From: Polyangiaceae bacterium
Lineage (GTDB): Bacteria > Myxococcota_A > Polyangia > Polyangiales > Polyangiaceae
Direction of reading: 5' to 3'
Length of the DNA: 39,528 nucleotides
Assembly: GCA_016929495.1 (NCBI GenBank)
Contig: JAFGIS010000596.1
Coordinates: 1-39,528 of the forward strand
The position numbers were made by a program, and so were the translations under genes. The notes below the pieces were generated by a model. The model did no database searches and was not told the origin of the DNA. It saw nothing but the letters and a program-made list of their open reading frames with translations. Below, one piece after another: positions 8,303-16,837 of the stretch. The stretch's first letter is position 1. Every line of letters begins with the position of its first letter.

Positions 8303-9784
8303 ATGGCCCGGAGGCGTACAGGCCCCTCGAACACCGGTTTCAGCCTGGTATTGGCTGACGACGATCCGGACTACGTCGGAGCTACCCAGTTGCTCCTCCA
8401 GTCCGAAGGACACCATGTGCTCGTCGCCGGCAACGGCCAGGAAGCTCTGCGCTTGGTCCGCGAGAACGACGTTGACCTGCTCCTGCTCGACTACTTCATG
8501 CCGGACCTGACCGCCGAGGAAGTCGTGGCCGAGCTGAGGCGCTTTGGCAGCGAAATACAGGTAGTGATCCAGACCGGCTACGCCGACGAGCGTCCTCCAC
8601 GCGAGATGCTGCGGCGGCTCGACATCCAAGGGTACCACGACAAGAGCGAAGGACCGGAAAAGCTGTTGCTTTGGACCGACGCGGCGCTCAAAGCCGCACA
8701 CGCGCTTCGGCGTCTCAACCGGAGTCGACGAGGGCTCAGGGCCATACTGGACGGCACGTCGACGCTGCATCGTGTCAGGCCCTTGACCGACGTCTTCACA
8801 GACGTCCTCAACCAGGGGGCTGCGCTGGTCGGAGCGGGCAGCTGTTTCCTGGCGGTCTTGCCCGAGGGCGGCGTGGCTCACACCGAGGATGCTGCGGCCG
8901 ATGGTTTCTTGGCTCTGATCGCCGAGGAATCAGGGTTGACCATCCAGGCGGGCATAGGCCGCTTCTCGTGCGGTCCGAAGCTCGACGAGTGTCTGTCGCG
9001 CGAGCGGTACACGGAGGTCATCGACACTTTGCGACGCGGCGAGCTTCGTGTTTCCGACGGCGCCACGATCGTCCCATTGACCGTGGGCGACGTCACCCTC
9101 GGCGTGCTCTACCTCGATCGACCAACGCGCTCCCAGGTCGATGCGGAGCTGCTGAGAGTCTTCGCCAATCAGGCGACCGTGGCCATTCAGAACATGCAAC
9201 TCTACGAGATGGCCGCAATGGACCCGCTCACGGGCGTGCATGCGCGACGGTTCTTCGAGAACTGGCTCCGGCGTGAGGTCCGGGTCGCCTTCCGATCACG
9301 TCGACCCGTGAGCGCGGTGATGATCGACATGGACGGCCTGAAGAGCATCAACGACACCCTGGGGCACCTTGCCGGCGATCGTGCCCTGGCTGCCGTCGGC
9401 AAGGTGCTCCGGGACGCGAGCCGCGAGCACGACGTCGTCGGACGATACGGAGGCGACGAATTCGTGATGGTCCTGCCTCAGACCGGCGCGCGTGGCGCCG
9501 AACGGATGGGGCGTCGCATCCTGTCGCTGCTGGAGGATATGGTCGTGTCCGAGGCGGGCGAGCGCATCGACGTGCGGGCGAGTCTCGGGATCAGTGTCCT
9601 GTTGGCCCACCAGCTCAGCCGTGGGGAGTTCGCACGACCGGTGCCGGTCGCGTACTTCCAGAACATCGCGCAAGCGCTCGTGCTCAAGGCGGATGAGGCG
9701 CTGTATCGAGCGAAGGCGGGCGGCGGCGCCTGCCTACATGTGGGCGAGCCAACCCACTGGCACCCCCCGGGCAGCTTGCCGTGA
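8303..9784 (+). CDS. Response regulator diguanylate cyclase (REC-GAF-GGDEF)
   Basis: 493 residues. The receiver domain (about 13-130) has the acidic triad ADDD (18-21), phospho-acceptor Asp63 in LLLDYFMP, Thr91 and Lys114. A GAF-like domain (about 165-305) follows. The C-terminal GGDEF domain (about 315-490) has an intact GGDEF at 383-387. An RxxD inhibitory site (REHD) lies five residues upstream, so the enzyme should make c-di-GMP and be subject to product inhibition. Its start follows the sensor-kinase stop by 6 bp, with GAGGAG inside the kinase end serving as ribosome-binding site, which indicates cotranscription and pairing. It is a tandem paralog of the gene at 10032. Confidence 0.92.
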   Translation: MARRRTGPSNTGFSLVLADDDPDYVGATQLLLQSEGHHVLVAGNGQEALRLVRENDVDLLLLDYFMPDLTAEEVVAELRRFGSEIQVVIQTGYADERPPREMLRRLDIQGYHDKSEGPEKLLLWTDAALKAAHALRRLNRSRRGLRAILDGTSTLHRVRPLTDVFTDVLNQGAALVGAGSCFLAVLPEGGVAHTEDAAADGFLALIAEESGLTIQAGIGRFSCGPKLDECLSRERYTEVIDTLRRGELRVSDGATIVPLTVGDVTLGVLYLDRPTRSQVDAELLRVFANQATVAIQNMQLYEMAAMDPLTGVHARRFFENWLRREVRVAFRSRRPVSAVMIDMDGLKSINDTLGHLAGDRALAAVGKVLRDASREHDVVGRYGGDEFVMVLPQTGARGAERMGRRILSLLEDMVVSEAGERIDVRASLGISVLLAHQLSRGEFARPVPVAYFQNIAQALVLKADEALYRAKAGGGACLHVGEPTHWHPPGSLP

Positions 9785-9898
9785 CCATGGCAACGCGACA
9801 GGCTGTCGAACTCCGTGGCGAACTGCCGCGATTGGACACCAGCCCAGAAAGCCAGGTCGGATCGAGCTGGTCAGCCGCCGGGATGGTCGTTGACGTGC

Positions 9899-9916
9899 GT
9901 GCCGTTCGAACGGCAC
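9899..9916. promoter_or_regulatory. Perfect 18-bp palindrome upstream of second diguanylate cyclase
   Basis: GTGCCGTTCGAACGGCAC is an uninterrupted perfect palindrome. A TATGAT hexamer at 9935-9940 could be a -10 box, which would put the palindrome over the -35 position, a classic place for an operator. The start codon of the next gene is at 10032. The regulator is unknown. The palindrome indicates that this paralog has its own promoter rather than only read-through from the kinase operon. Confidence 0.5.
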
Positions 9917-10031
9917 ACGCTGCGCAGGCTCTGGTATGATGATCCGCGTGTCGTTCGGAGGCGGATTTTGAAGGTCTGGGGCGTCTTGACTCGTTGGTCG
10001 AACCAAGCTGTTCTGCCGTGGGAGCGGTAGC

Positions 10032-11513
10032 GTGACACGAAAGCACCGCACCACGCCCGAGTCTGGTTTCGCCATCCTGCTCGCTGACGATGACCCCGAG
10101 TATCGTGAAGCCACCCGGCGCCTACTCGAGTCGGAAGGGCACGGGGTGATATCGGTCGGTACCGGAGCAGACGCACTGGAAGTGCTGCGCCGACAGCACG
10201 TCGATCTGCTGTTGCTCGACTACTACATGCCGGGAATGACCGGAGAAGAAGTCGTCGTTGCGCTTCGGTCGTTCGATCCCCTCGTACAAGTCATCCTGCA
10301 GACGGGCTACGTCAATGAACAGCCTCCGCGCGAGATGCTGAGGAGGCTCGACATACAGGGCTACTACGACAAGGGAGAGGGTCCGGATCGGCTGCTACTC
10401 TGGACGGACGCTGGCCTCAAGGCGGCTCACGCCGTGCAACGTCTCGAACGCAGCCGGCGGGGTTTGAGCGCGGTGCTGGCGGGCACGCCGGCGCTGCATA
10501 GAATCCAGCCCCTGCCCGACCTGCTGCACGACGTCTTGACGCAGGCTCGCCGTCTACTCGCGACCGTACGCTCCCCGACAGGCGAGTTTCGAGAAGACGA
10601 TCTCCCGGACGGCCTGCTCGCCGTGATGGGCGAGGAGGCGGTGCTCGTCGTCGAGAGAGGCACAGGCCCGTTCGAGAATCGTGCGACGCTCAGCGAGTGC
10701 CTCTCCGCACGAGAAACGGCGGCAGTCACGGCCGCCTTGAGGCGTCCCGAGGTCACGACGTACGAAGATGCGACCATCGTCCCGCTCAGGGTGGGCGACC
10801 TGATGCTGGGTGTTCTGTTCATCCGGGAGCCTGCGCTCACGCCGGAAGAGGGAGAGCTATTTCGAGTCTTCGCCAACCAGGCCACGGTCGCCATCCAGAA
10901 CGTGCAACTGTACGAGATGGCCGCGCTCGATCCACTGACGGGCGTGCACGCGCGACGCTTCTTCGAGAACTGGATGCGGCGTGAGGTCAGAACCGCGTTT
11001 CGTTCGAGGCAACCGGTGTCCATCCTGATGGTCGACATGGACGGCCTCAAAACCATCAATGACCGCAACGGACACTTGGCTGGCGACCAAGCCCTGGCCG
11101 CAATCGGCAAGGTCCTGCGTGCAGCGACACGAGAAAACGACGTGATCGGTCGCTACGGCGGCGACGAGTTCATCATCGTACTTCCGCAGACCGGCCCCGA
11201 CGGTGCGGCACACGTGGCCGAACGGATCCTGGAGCTCGTGCGCTCGACGGTCGTCGCGACTTCCAGAGGAGACCTGCACCTGCGCAGCAGCGCGGGTTTC
11301 TCGACGCTGGCGGCTCACCCCTTCGGCGCGGACGACTTTGGACGTCCCGTCCCGTCCCCCTATTTCCAGAGCATGGCGCTCTCGCTCGTGGCGCGGGCCG
11401 ACGAGGCGCTCTACCGCGCCAAAGCCTCGGGCGGCGACTGTGTTCGGCAGGGCGCCGACGCCACCTGGGCGCCGCTCGAGGCCCCGAAATGGGGCCCGAC
11501 CGGGCTGGCCTGA
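10032..11513 (+). CDS. Response regulator diguanylate cyclase (REC-GAF-GGDEF), tandem paralog
   Basis: 493 residues from GTG, with the same architecture as the gene at 8303 and clearly related throughout. The receiver has acceptor Asp63 in LLLDYYMP, the preceding acidic cluster and the conserved Lys. The GAF region is slightly shorter and differs most between the two copies. GGDEF is intact at 376-380 with an RxxD I-site (REND) before it. It has its own upstream region of 247 bp with a palindrome, unlike the first copy, which abuts the kinase. The pair looks like a tandem duplication in which the GAF input diverged while receiver and output stayed conserved. Both could be phosphorylated by the kinase at 5717, or this copy may serve another kinase. 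Confidence 0.92.
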   Translation: MTRKHRTTPESGFAILLADDDPEYREATRRLLESEGHGVISVGTGADALEVLRRQHVDLLLLDYYMPGMTGEEVVVALRSFDPLVQVILQTGYVNEQPPREMLRRLDIQGYYDKGEGPDRLLLWTDAGLKAAHAVQRLERSRRGLSAVLAGTPALHRIQPLPDLLHDVLTQARRLLATVRSPTGEFREDDLPDGLLAVMGEEAVLVVERGTGPFENRATLSECLSARETAAVTAALRRPEVTTYEDATIVPLRVGDLMLGVLFIREPALTPEEGELFRVFANQATVAIQNVQLYEMAALDPLTGVHARRFFENWMRREVRTAFRSRQPVSILMVDMDGLKTINDRNGHLAGDQALAAIGKVLRAATRENDVIGRYGGDEFIIVLPQTGPDGAAHVAERILELVRSTVVATSRGDLHLRSSAGFSTLAAHPFGADDFGRPVPSPYFQSMALSLVARADEALYRAKASGGDCVRQGADATWAPLEAPKWGPTGLA

Positions 11514-11851
11514 TTTGGAAAACGGCCGAGCCGTTCGTTGCTCCTGGCAGCGCGCGAGCCCCCAAGACGCTGCTGGATGGGCGCGCTCCGGAACGGAGTG
11601 CAACAGAACGGCCATCGGGTCAAATCTCGCCGTGGATGCGGGGGCGCCGGGATTTCTTTCTGATTGCGGGCTATTGCGGACGAAGCGTCGGGCGCGTGCC
11701 GGACAAATCGGCCCAGTACATATCTTGCATGCGGCCTAGCCGCAGCCCGCTTCCCACCCAGGATCTCCGACATTGGCCCTTCAGGTGAGGCGTATTCGTC
11801 ACACCTGTGAATCTCCGTGTGTAGCGGAAGAGCAACACACTGCGCACACGA
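11514..11851. other. Convergent intergenic region
   Basis: About 340 bp between the convergent diguanylate cyclase and glycosyltransferase genes. Apart from the hairpin at 11521-11535, no gene or strong structure is seen. Short open frames here lack conserved character. Confidence 0.5.
11521..11535 (+). terminator. Short hairpin after the diguanylate cyclase stop
   Basis: AACGGC-cga-GCCGTT lies 7 bp after the stop codon. The 6-bp stem has no T-tract behind it, so it would be at best a weak intrinsic terminator or an RNA-stabilising 3' end. Confidence 0.3.
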
Positions 11852-13039
11852 TCACCCATCAGCACCGTTCCCTCCCCCGTGAAGCAGGTCTTCGTACAAC
11901 CTGAACAGATTCCGGAAGTGCTCCTCTGTGGACGGGAGTGCATCCGCAGCGTTGCGGGCAGCTGTCCGGACCTGCGGGCTGGAGCGGTCGAGCAGTCGAC
12001 GGATCGCTGTTTCGACTGCGTCCGGCCCTCCGTAGGGTGGATAGCGCTCGGAGAATCCAGGACCGGCCAACGCCGCTGCGCCTCCAGCGTCCGGCACGAC
12101 CAAAGGCGTGCCCGATGCCATCGCTTCGGCGAGCACGAATCCAAACGTCTCACACGGGGAGCCGTGAACCAACGCGTCGACCGTAGCGAGGATCTCGGCG
12201 TACTGGGCGCGGTCGCGCGTGAACGGGAAATAGCGGAAGGACTCGAGCGAGCGTCCAGCTTCGACCAGGCGCCCGCGTTCTGGACCGTCCCCCAGCAGCA
12301 CGAGGCCGACCGGGCGGCACGCGGCTACTCGCTTGACCGCTTCGACCAGGCGCGCCTGCCGCTTGTCGATCGCCATGCGTCCCGCAACAAGCAGGAGCTT
12401 TGCGTCGACACACTTCGCCAAGGGGCCGAGCAGTTGGTCCCGAAGAGCCGGGCTCGCGTGTTCTGGTCCGAAATCCCGATGGTCCACGCCGAACTCGACG
12501 ACCTGAACACGCTGGCAGCGATGTCGAACCAACTCGTCCGCGAGCCACTGTCCAGCCGCGATAGTGACGTCGAATGCGCGGCTGAGACGCGCGACGTAGG
12601 CCCAGGCCGGAGCCTCCAGAACCCTGGCCAAAGGTCTCGGCAGCCGCTGGCGTGCGAACGGCCGAAGATAGCAGCCGATCGGGTCGGCGTGATGCACATA
12701 GGCGCGGACCGGAACATTTCCGAGCGCAGCGGCGACCCATGCGGGCACGAAGGGTGTGCTCACCTGGAGGATGTCCGGCTTCTCGGCCCGAACAATGGCC
12801 GCCATCCGGTCCACGCGAAAGGGGACGTGGTAGGTCGAGTCATAGGGCATGACCGGCGCTCGATAGCGTATGACTCGCCCCGCCTTGCCTTCGAGCGCGA
12901 GCTGTTCATCCCGTGGACCCGGAGCGACCACGACCACTTCGTGACCCATCTGGGCGGCCGTTCGCACCAGCTTGCCGAGGTAGGAACGAACACCTCCGCC
13001 CCGTTCCGAATAGAACTCAGCCAAGTCGAGTATGCGCAT
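11852..13039 (-). CDS. GT4-family glycosyltransferase
   Basis: 395 residues with the GT-B fold layout. The N-terminal acceptor domain begins MRILDLAEFYSERGGGVRSYL, with a Gly-rich loop typical of GT4 enzymes. The C-terminal donor domain has LLVAGRMAIDKR, LVLLGDGPER and the E-x7-E motif (ETFGFVLAEAMASGTP) that holds the nucleotide-sugar donor. No membrane segments are visible. The likely role is transfer of a hexose or mannose in glycolipid, LPS or exopolysaccharide assembly; donor and acceptor cannot be told from sequence. It is divergent from a second GT4 enzyme at 13047, and the two probably act in one pathway. Confidence 0.88.
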   Translation of the reverse strand: MRILDLAEFYSERGGGVRSYLGKLVRTAAQMGHEVVVVAPGPRDEQLALEGKAGRVIRYRAPVMPYDSTYHVPFRVDRMAAIVRAEKPDILQVSTPFVPAWVAAALGNVPVRAYVHHADPIGCYLRPFARQRLPRPLARVLEAPAWAYVARLSRAFDVTIAAGQWLADELVRHRCQRVQVVEFGVDHRDFGPEHASPALRDQLLGPLAKCVDAKLLLVAGRMAIDKRQARLVEAVKRVAACRPVGLVLLGDGPERGRLVEAGRSLESFRYFPFTRDRAQYAEILATVDALVHGSPCETFGFVLAEAMASGTPLVVPDAGGAAALAGPGFSERYPPYGGPDAVETAIRRLLDRSSPQVRTAARNAADALPSTEEHFRNLFRLYEDLLHGGGNGADG

Positions 13040-13046
13040 GTCGCAA

Positions 13047-14567
13047 ATGCATCTACCAGAAACGCCCGCCGGTGATCACGCCAGACCGAACGGCGACGGT
13101 ACACGCCTGGCAGACTGGCCGCAGCACATCGCCATTCTGAACGACTACGTGCGCGTTCCGTATGCGAATGGGTCCTCCTACGCGTCGCAGTTCTTCTATC
13201 GGGAATTCTCGCGGCGCGGGCACGACGTCACCATCGTGGGCCCGCGCGACCCGGCCGCACGCGACTGGGAGCTTCCACGGCGGCATCTCTCGCTGCCGAG
13301 CGTTCCGCTCCGGACCCACCCGGGTGTGTTCGTGCCGTTTCCAACGCGCGCTGTCTTGCGAAGCGCGGCCGAGCAGCACTTCGACATCATGCTTGGCCAG
13401 ACCGGATCCGAGTTGATGGAGCTTGGCGTGTGGCTGCGAACTACGCAACGCATTCCTCTGTTGTGCGTGAACACCATCCACTTGCCGAGCGTGTACAACG
13501 TCCTGATCCCGGACAAGTTGAACGGCAGCGCCCTGGTCCACTCCATCTTCGACAAGGGGCTCATTCCTTTCGTCGAGCGCACGTCGGCGGACGTGTACAA
13601 CCGGAGCGACGGTCTCATCGTTTTGAGCGCCGGATTGAAGGACTACTGGCGCGAGCGCGGCGTTCGGGTGCCCATCCACGTCATACCGCGTAGCGTCGAG
13701 CCGAAGGTCTTCAGCGCTCCAGTTGGCGAGGACCCGTTCCCGGCGCGAGCGCGGCGCGGCTCGCGTCTGTTGGTCGTCTGTCGACACACCCGAGAGAAGG
13801 GCGTGCAGAGGTTGCTCGAGATCTTCGCCCGACTCATCGCACCGGCTGCGCCGGACGCGACGCTCACGCTCGTGGGCGACGGGCCCGACCACGACGCATT
13901 TCGCGAATCAGCGGAACAGCTCGGCATTGCCGACCGTGCCTTCTTCCCGGGAGAGCAGGCCCTGACGCATATCCCCACCTGGTATCGGCATTCCGACCTG
14001 TTCGTGTACACGTCATTGTCGGAAACGTATGGCCAGGTCGTCAGCGAGGCCCTCTGGTGCGGGCTGCCCGTGGTCGCATTCGCGGACGGGATGGGTGTCT
14101 CACAACAGATCACGCACGGAAACGACGGCCTGCTGGTGGAACCCGGACCTGACGAGCGCACGGCCAACTGGCGTTTCGCCAAGGAGGTCCTGACATTGCT
14201 TCGGCATCCACCCCGGCTTCGCGCGATGGCAGAGCGCGCGGCCTGCAATGCCTACCAACGCTGTTCCCCTGGACGCGCCGTAGCGCGTTACTACGAGGCC
14301 TTCGATCGCGCGAAGGAGCACTGTGCTGCGCAGGGCGAGCAGCGCCGAGGTCTACGCCGGGCGCTGCCGCTCGCGCGCTGGGCAGGTATCCACAGTATCG
14401 TGGCCGCCATGGGCTGCGTGCGTAGGCCGGCCGAGACGCGTGACCGCGGTCAGCCTCCGGTCTGGGACGCCCCGCTCGACGACGAGCTCGCGCGGAGAAG
14501 TCAGCCGCCGCCCTGCTCTGTGCCGGACAGCCTGGTTGATGCGCTCTCGGAAGAGAGCGCAGGCTAG
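13047..14567 (+). CDS. GT4-family glycosyltransferase
   Basis: About 506 residues. Conserved sequence begins at HIAILNDYVRVPYANGSSY, with SQFFYREFSRRGHDVTIVGP as the first Rossmann-like element. The donor domain has LLVVCRHTREKGVQRLLEIF, LTLVGDGPDH and the E-x7-E motif ETYGQVVSEALWCGLPVVAF. A C-terminal tail of about 80 residues after the catalytic domain is unmatched. Three in-frame ATGs exist (13032, 13038, 13047). The first two would overlap the divergent gene that starts at 13039, so 13047 is chosen, but no ribosome-binding site is convincing for any of them. The stop overlaps the nikR stop through a shared CTAG. It may be processive or may act with its divergent neighbour on the same glycan. 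Confidence 0.86.
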   Translation: MHLPETPAGDHARPNGDGTRLADWPQHIAILNDYVRVPYANGSSYASQFFYREFSRRGHDVTIVGPRDPAARDWELPRRHLSLPSVPLRTHPGVFVPFPTRAVLRSAAEQHFDIMLGQTGSELMELGVWLRTTQRIPLLCVNTIHLPSVYNVLIPDKLNGSALVHSIFDKGLIPFVERTSADVYNRSDGLIVLSAGLKDYWRERGVRVPIHVIPRSVEPKVFSAPVGEDPFPARARRGSRLLVVCRHTREKGVQRLLEIFARLIAPAAPDATLTLVGDGPDHDAFRESAEQLGIADRAFFPGEQALTHIPTWYRHSDLFVYTSLSETYGQVVSEALWCGLPVVAFADGMGVSQQITHGNDGLLVEPGPDERTANWRFAKEVLTLLRHPPRLRAMAERAACNAYQRCSPGRAVARYYEAFDRAKEHCAAQGEQRRGLRRALPLARWAGIHSIVAAMGCVRRPAETRDRGQPPVWDAPLDDELARRSQPPPCSVPDSLVDALSEESAG

Positions 14568-15016
14568 CTTCTCTCCCGGTGCTCGTGGGTCCGCTTCCTT
14601 CGGCCGCCCTGGGCCGCGAGGGCGGCTGGAGTGATGCTGCCGGTCAGCACGCCGCGGGCGCCCATCAAGCGATCCGCCATGGCCTTGATGGTCTGAGCGG
14701 GTCCGCGCGCCACGATCACCTCGAGGCATCTGTCGTGGTCCAAATGCACGTGAAGGGTGGAAATGATGTTGGTGCTGTGGTCATGCTGGATCTCGGTAAG
14801 GCGTTCGGTGAGCTCGCGCACGTGGTGATCGAACACGAGCGTAATGGTCGCGACGCTCGTTCCGCCGCGGTCCCACGAGTCCGCCGTGAGCTCCTTCCTG
14901 ACCAGATCACGCAGCGCCTCCGAACGGTTCTCATGCCCGCGGCGCACAATGAGTTCGTCGAACTCGTGGAGCAGGTCACTTTCCATCGCTACACCGAACC
15001 TCACGAGCTTGGCCAT
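14564..15016 (-). CDS. nikR: Nickel-responsive transcriptional regulator NikR
   Basis: 150 residues from the ATG that begins MAKLVRFGVAMESDLL. The N-terminal ribbon-helix-helix DNA-binding domain (1-50) is followed by the ACT-like nickel-binding domain. The four high-affinity nickel ligands of E. coli NikR (His76, His87, His89, Cys95) correspond here to His78 in IQHDH, His89 and His91 in LHVHLDH, and Cys97, all present, so the protein should sense Ni(II). The family represses nickel uptake or modulates nickel-enzyme genes. The typical GTATGA-N16-TCATAC operator was not found in the window, so its targets may lie elsewhere or use a diverged site. The C-terminal tail is Arg/His-rich. It lies 165 bp downstream of trxB on the same strand. 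Confidence 0.93.
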   Translation of the reverse strand: MAKLVRFGVAMESDLLHEFDELIVRRGHENRSEALRDLVRKELTADSWDRGGTSVATITLVFDHHVRELTERLTEIQHDHSTNIISTLHVHLDHDRCLEVIVARGPAQTIKAMADRLMGARGVLTGSITPAALAAQGGRRKRTHEHRERS

Positions 15017-15181
15017 GAGACGTAGGGTTCGACAAGGCGCAGAGCACGTCAACCCTGTCGCAGCAGCCCCGAGTAGCCCCGCGCTCGGTCTGCGACTCCC
15101 GGACTCCGCTGCGCCGCTTCGTTGCTTCGGTGACCCGTTCCGGCTCCGCGACCCAACTGCCGTGAGATCTCGCGTCCGTGG

Positions 15182-16147
15182 TCAACGTGCCGGAGATGTC
15201 GGTGCGCGCGCCGCACGTGCTTGCCCATCGCCACGAAGATATTCGGTAGCGCTCAGGGCCGCGATGGTGCCGTCGGCTACGGCCGTCGTAATCTGACGGT
15301 AGCGCTTGACCCGGGAATCTCCCGCGGCAAACACGCCGGGCACATTGGTTTTCATCGCCTCGTCGGTCAGGATCTCGCCGCGATCATTGAGCGCGATCTG
15401 CCCGCGGAACATGGCGGTGTTCGGCACGTAGCCGATGAAGATGAATGCGCCGGCGGCCGGGATCTCGGTGACCTCCCCCGTGCGCTTGTGTGACACGATG
15501 ACCTTCTCCAGCGTCTGGTCGCCCACGAACTCACGGATGTCCTGCTCCATCAGAAACCTGAGCTTCGAGTTTCTCCGGGCTTCTTCCACGGCGAATGGAT
15601 GGGCCTGGAAGTGGTCGAACTCATGCACGACGGTCACTGAGGCCGCGTGCTTCGCCAGCGCGACCGACTCCTCGATAGCGGAGTTGCCGCCGCCGATAGC
15701 GACGACGTGCTTGCCGGTGAAGAAGTCGCCGTCGCAGGTCGCACAGTAGGAAATGCCTCGGCCCTTGAACAAGGCCTCGGAGGGCAGACCGAGCGTGCGC
15801 GGAACGCCGCCGGTGGCGATGATCACCCCGGAGGCCGTGAAGGTGCCTTCGTCTTCGATCTCGACGAGCTTGGTCGCCCCCGAAAGATCGATGCGCGCGA
15901 CCTCGACGTTCGGCATCAGGTCGCAGCCGAACTGCGTCGCCTGGGCCTTCATCGTCATGGCGATGTCACGACCCGACGCCTCGAGTACGCCGGGGTAGTT
16001 GGCCACCGCGTAGGTCATTATCATCTGGCCGCCAAGCGAACCGCTGTCGACGATCAGTGTTTTCACTCGCGCGCGGCCGAGGTAGATGCCCGCCGTGAGC
16101 CCGGCGGGCCCTCCGCCGAGAACGACCACATCGTAGTGCTGGTTCAT
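15182..16147 (-). CDS. trxB: Thioredoxin reductase
   Basis: 321-residue low-molecular-weight FAD/NAD(P)H-dependent thioredoxin reductase. The FAD-binding GGGPAG (11-16), redox-active CATC (Cys135 and Cys138), the second nucleotide-binding GGGNSA (152-157) and the C-terminal FAD motif GVFAAGDSR are intact. It transfers electrons from NAD(P)H to a thioredoxin. The obvious partner is the thioredoxin-fold protein encoded 27 bp upstream on the same strand, which makes a two-gene operon. The length is close to the roughly 320 residues usual for the family. Confidence 0.95.
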   Translation of the reverse strand: MNQHYDVVVLGGGPAGLTAGIYLGRARVKTLIVDSGSLGGQMIMTYAVANYPGVLEASGRDIAMTMKAQATQFGCDLMPNVEVARIDLSGATKLVEIEDEGTFTASGVIIATGGVPRTLGLPSEALFKGRGISYCATCDGDFFTGKHVVAIGGGNSAIEESVALAKHAASVTVVHEFDHFQAHPFAVEEARRNSKLRFLMEQDIREFVGDQTLEKVIVSHKRTGEVTEIPAAGAFIFIGYVPNTAMFRGQIALNDRGEILTDEAMKTNVPGVFAAGDSRVKRYRQITTAVADGTIAALSATEYLRGDGQARAARAPTSPAR

Positions 16148-16174
16148 GGCTGAGCTCCTACCGGGCCGGCGGCC

Positions 16175-16546
16175 TCATGCGTTTGCAGCGGCCGAAAGGA
16201 CCTGCGTCGCGAACACGCGCTCGAGGATCTCGGTGACTTGCTTGCGGTTCTGGACGCTGCTCGTGGCGGCGACGACCTTGCCGTTGCGGAAGTACACCGT
16301 GAAAGGCAAGCCGTTGAAGCTGCGTGTTTCGGGCAACTGCCTGATGAGGTGACCGGCAGGACCGTCGAACTCGAGGTCTCGGAACGCGACGTGGGGGTAC
16401 TTCGGCTCGAGTTTCTCCATCACATCGTAGACGGGGATGCACATCGGCCCCATGCGGCCGCAGCAGACCATCACGTTTTCGTGGTCGTTCAGCGTTCTGT
16501 GAAAGTCGGATTCGGACAAGATGTGCTTGAGATTCGTGCTCAGCAT
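16175..16546 (-). CDS. Thioredoxin-fold protein paired with thioredoxin reductase
   Basis: 123 residues. The frame extends to an ATG at 16579, but the internal ATG at 16546 has GAGG about 6 nt upstream and leaves the dyad at 16564-16581 in the leader, so it is preferred. The protein has the thioredoxin order: an N-terminal helix and strand, NVMVCCGRMGPMCIPVYDVM, then a cis-Pro-like GLPFTVYFRNGKVV and a C-terminal helix. The usual CGPC is replaced by Cys28-Cys29-x6-Cys36 around the GRMGPM loop. This atypical variant is known to me from anaerobic deltaproteobacterial lineages, beside trxB. It is probably the substrate of the TrxB encoded next to it and a cytoplasmic dithiol donor. Confidence 0.8.
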   Translation of the reverse strand: MLSTNLKHILSESDFHRTLNDHENVMVCCGRMGPMCIPVYDVMEKLEPKYPHVAFRDLEFDGPAGHLIRQLPETRSFNGLPFTVYFRNGKVVAATSSVQNRKQVTEILERVFATQVLSAAANA

Positions 16547-16563
16547 GGCGACCTCGACGGCTG

Positions 16564-16581
16564 GGATGAACAGATTCATCC
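16564..16581. promoter_or_regulatory. Dyad in the trx-trxB leader
   Basis: GGATGAA-caga-TTCATCC is a perfect 7-bp inverted repeat with a 4-bp spacer, ending 17 bp before the preferred thioredoxin start. It could be an operator or a small RNA hairpin just upstream of the ribosome-binding site. Confidence 0.4.
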
Positions 16582-16837
16582 AGTAGGAGCCAGCGGGACA
16601 CGCAGAGGGTGCGGGCTCGCGCCGCGCTGCGGTCGCTGGCCCCGAACACCCGTTCCAGGTTTCCGAGGCGCAATGGCCCCTGGTGATGGCCCTTGGCCGA
16701 TGCGGCCCAGCGGCCTGGCGGCTTCGTACGATTCGCGGTCGAGCCGCCGGTGCCGTCGAGAAGTCCGGGAGCCGATTCGCTCCAGCGACTGGCGACAGAT
16801 CGGGCTACGCTCTCGAGCTCGGAGATCCGCGAGTACC

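Noticed and set aside
9759..9773. GGCAC-N5-GGGCA with correct GG/GC spacing upstream of the second diguanylate cyclase
   Set aside because: It lies inside the coding end of the previous gene, lacks both T residues of the -12 element, and is about 260 bp from the start codon.
15016..15181. Search for a NikR operator (GTATGA-N16-TCATAC) near nikR and cbiQO
   Set aside because: Only single half-site-like hexamers were seen (for example GTATGA near 34407), with no partner at the right spacing.
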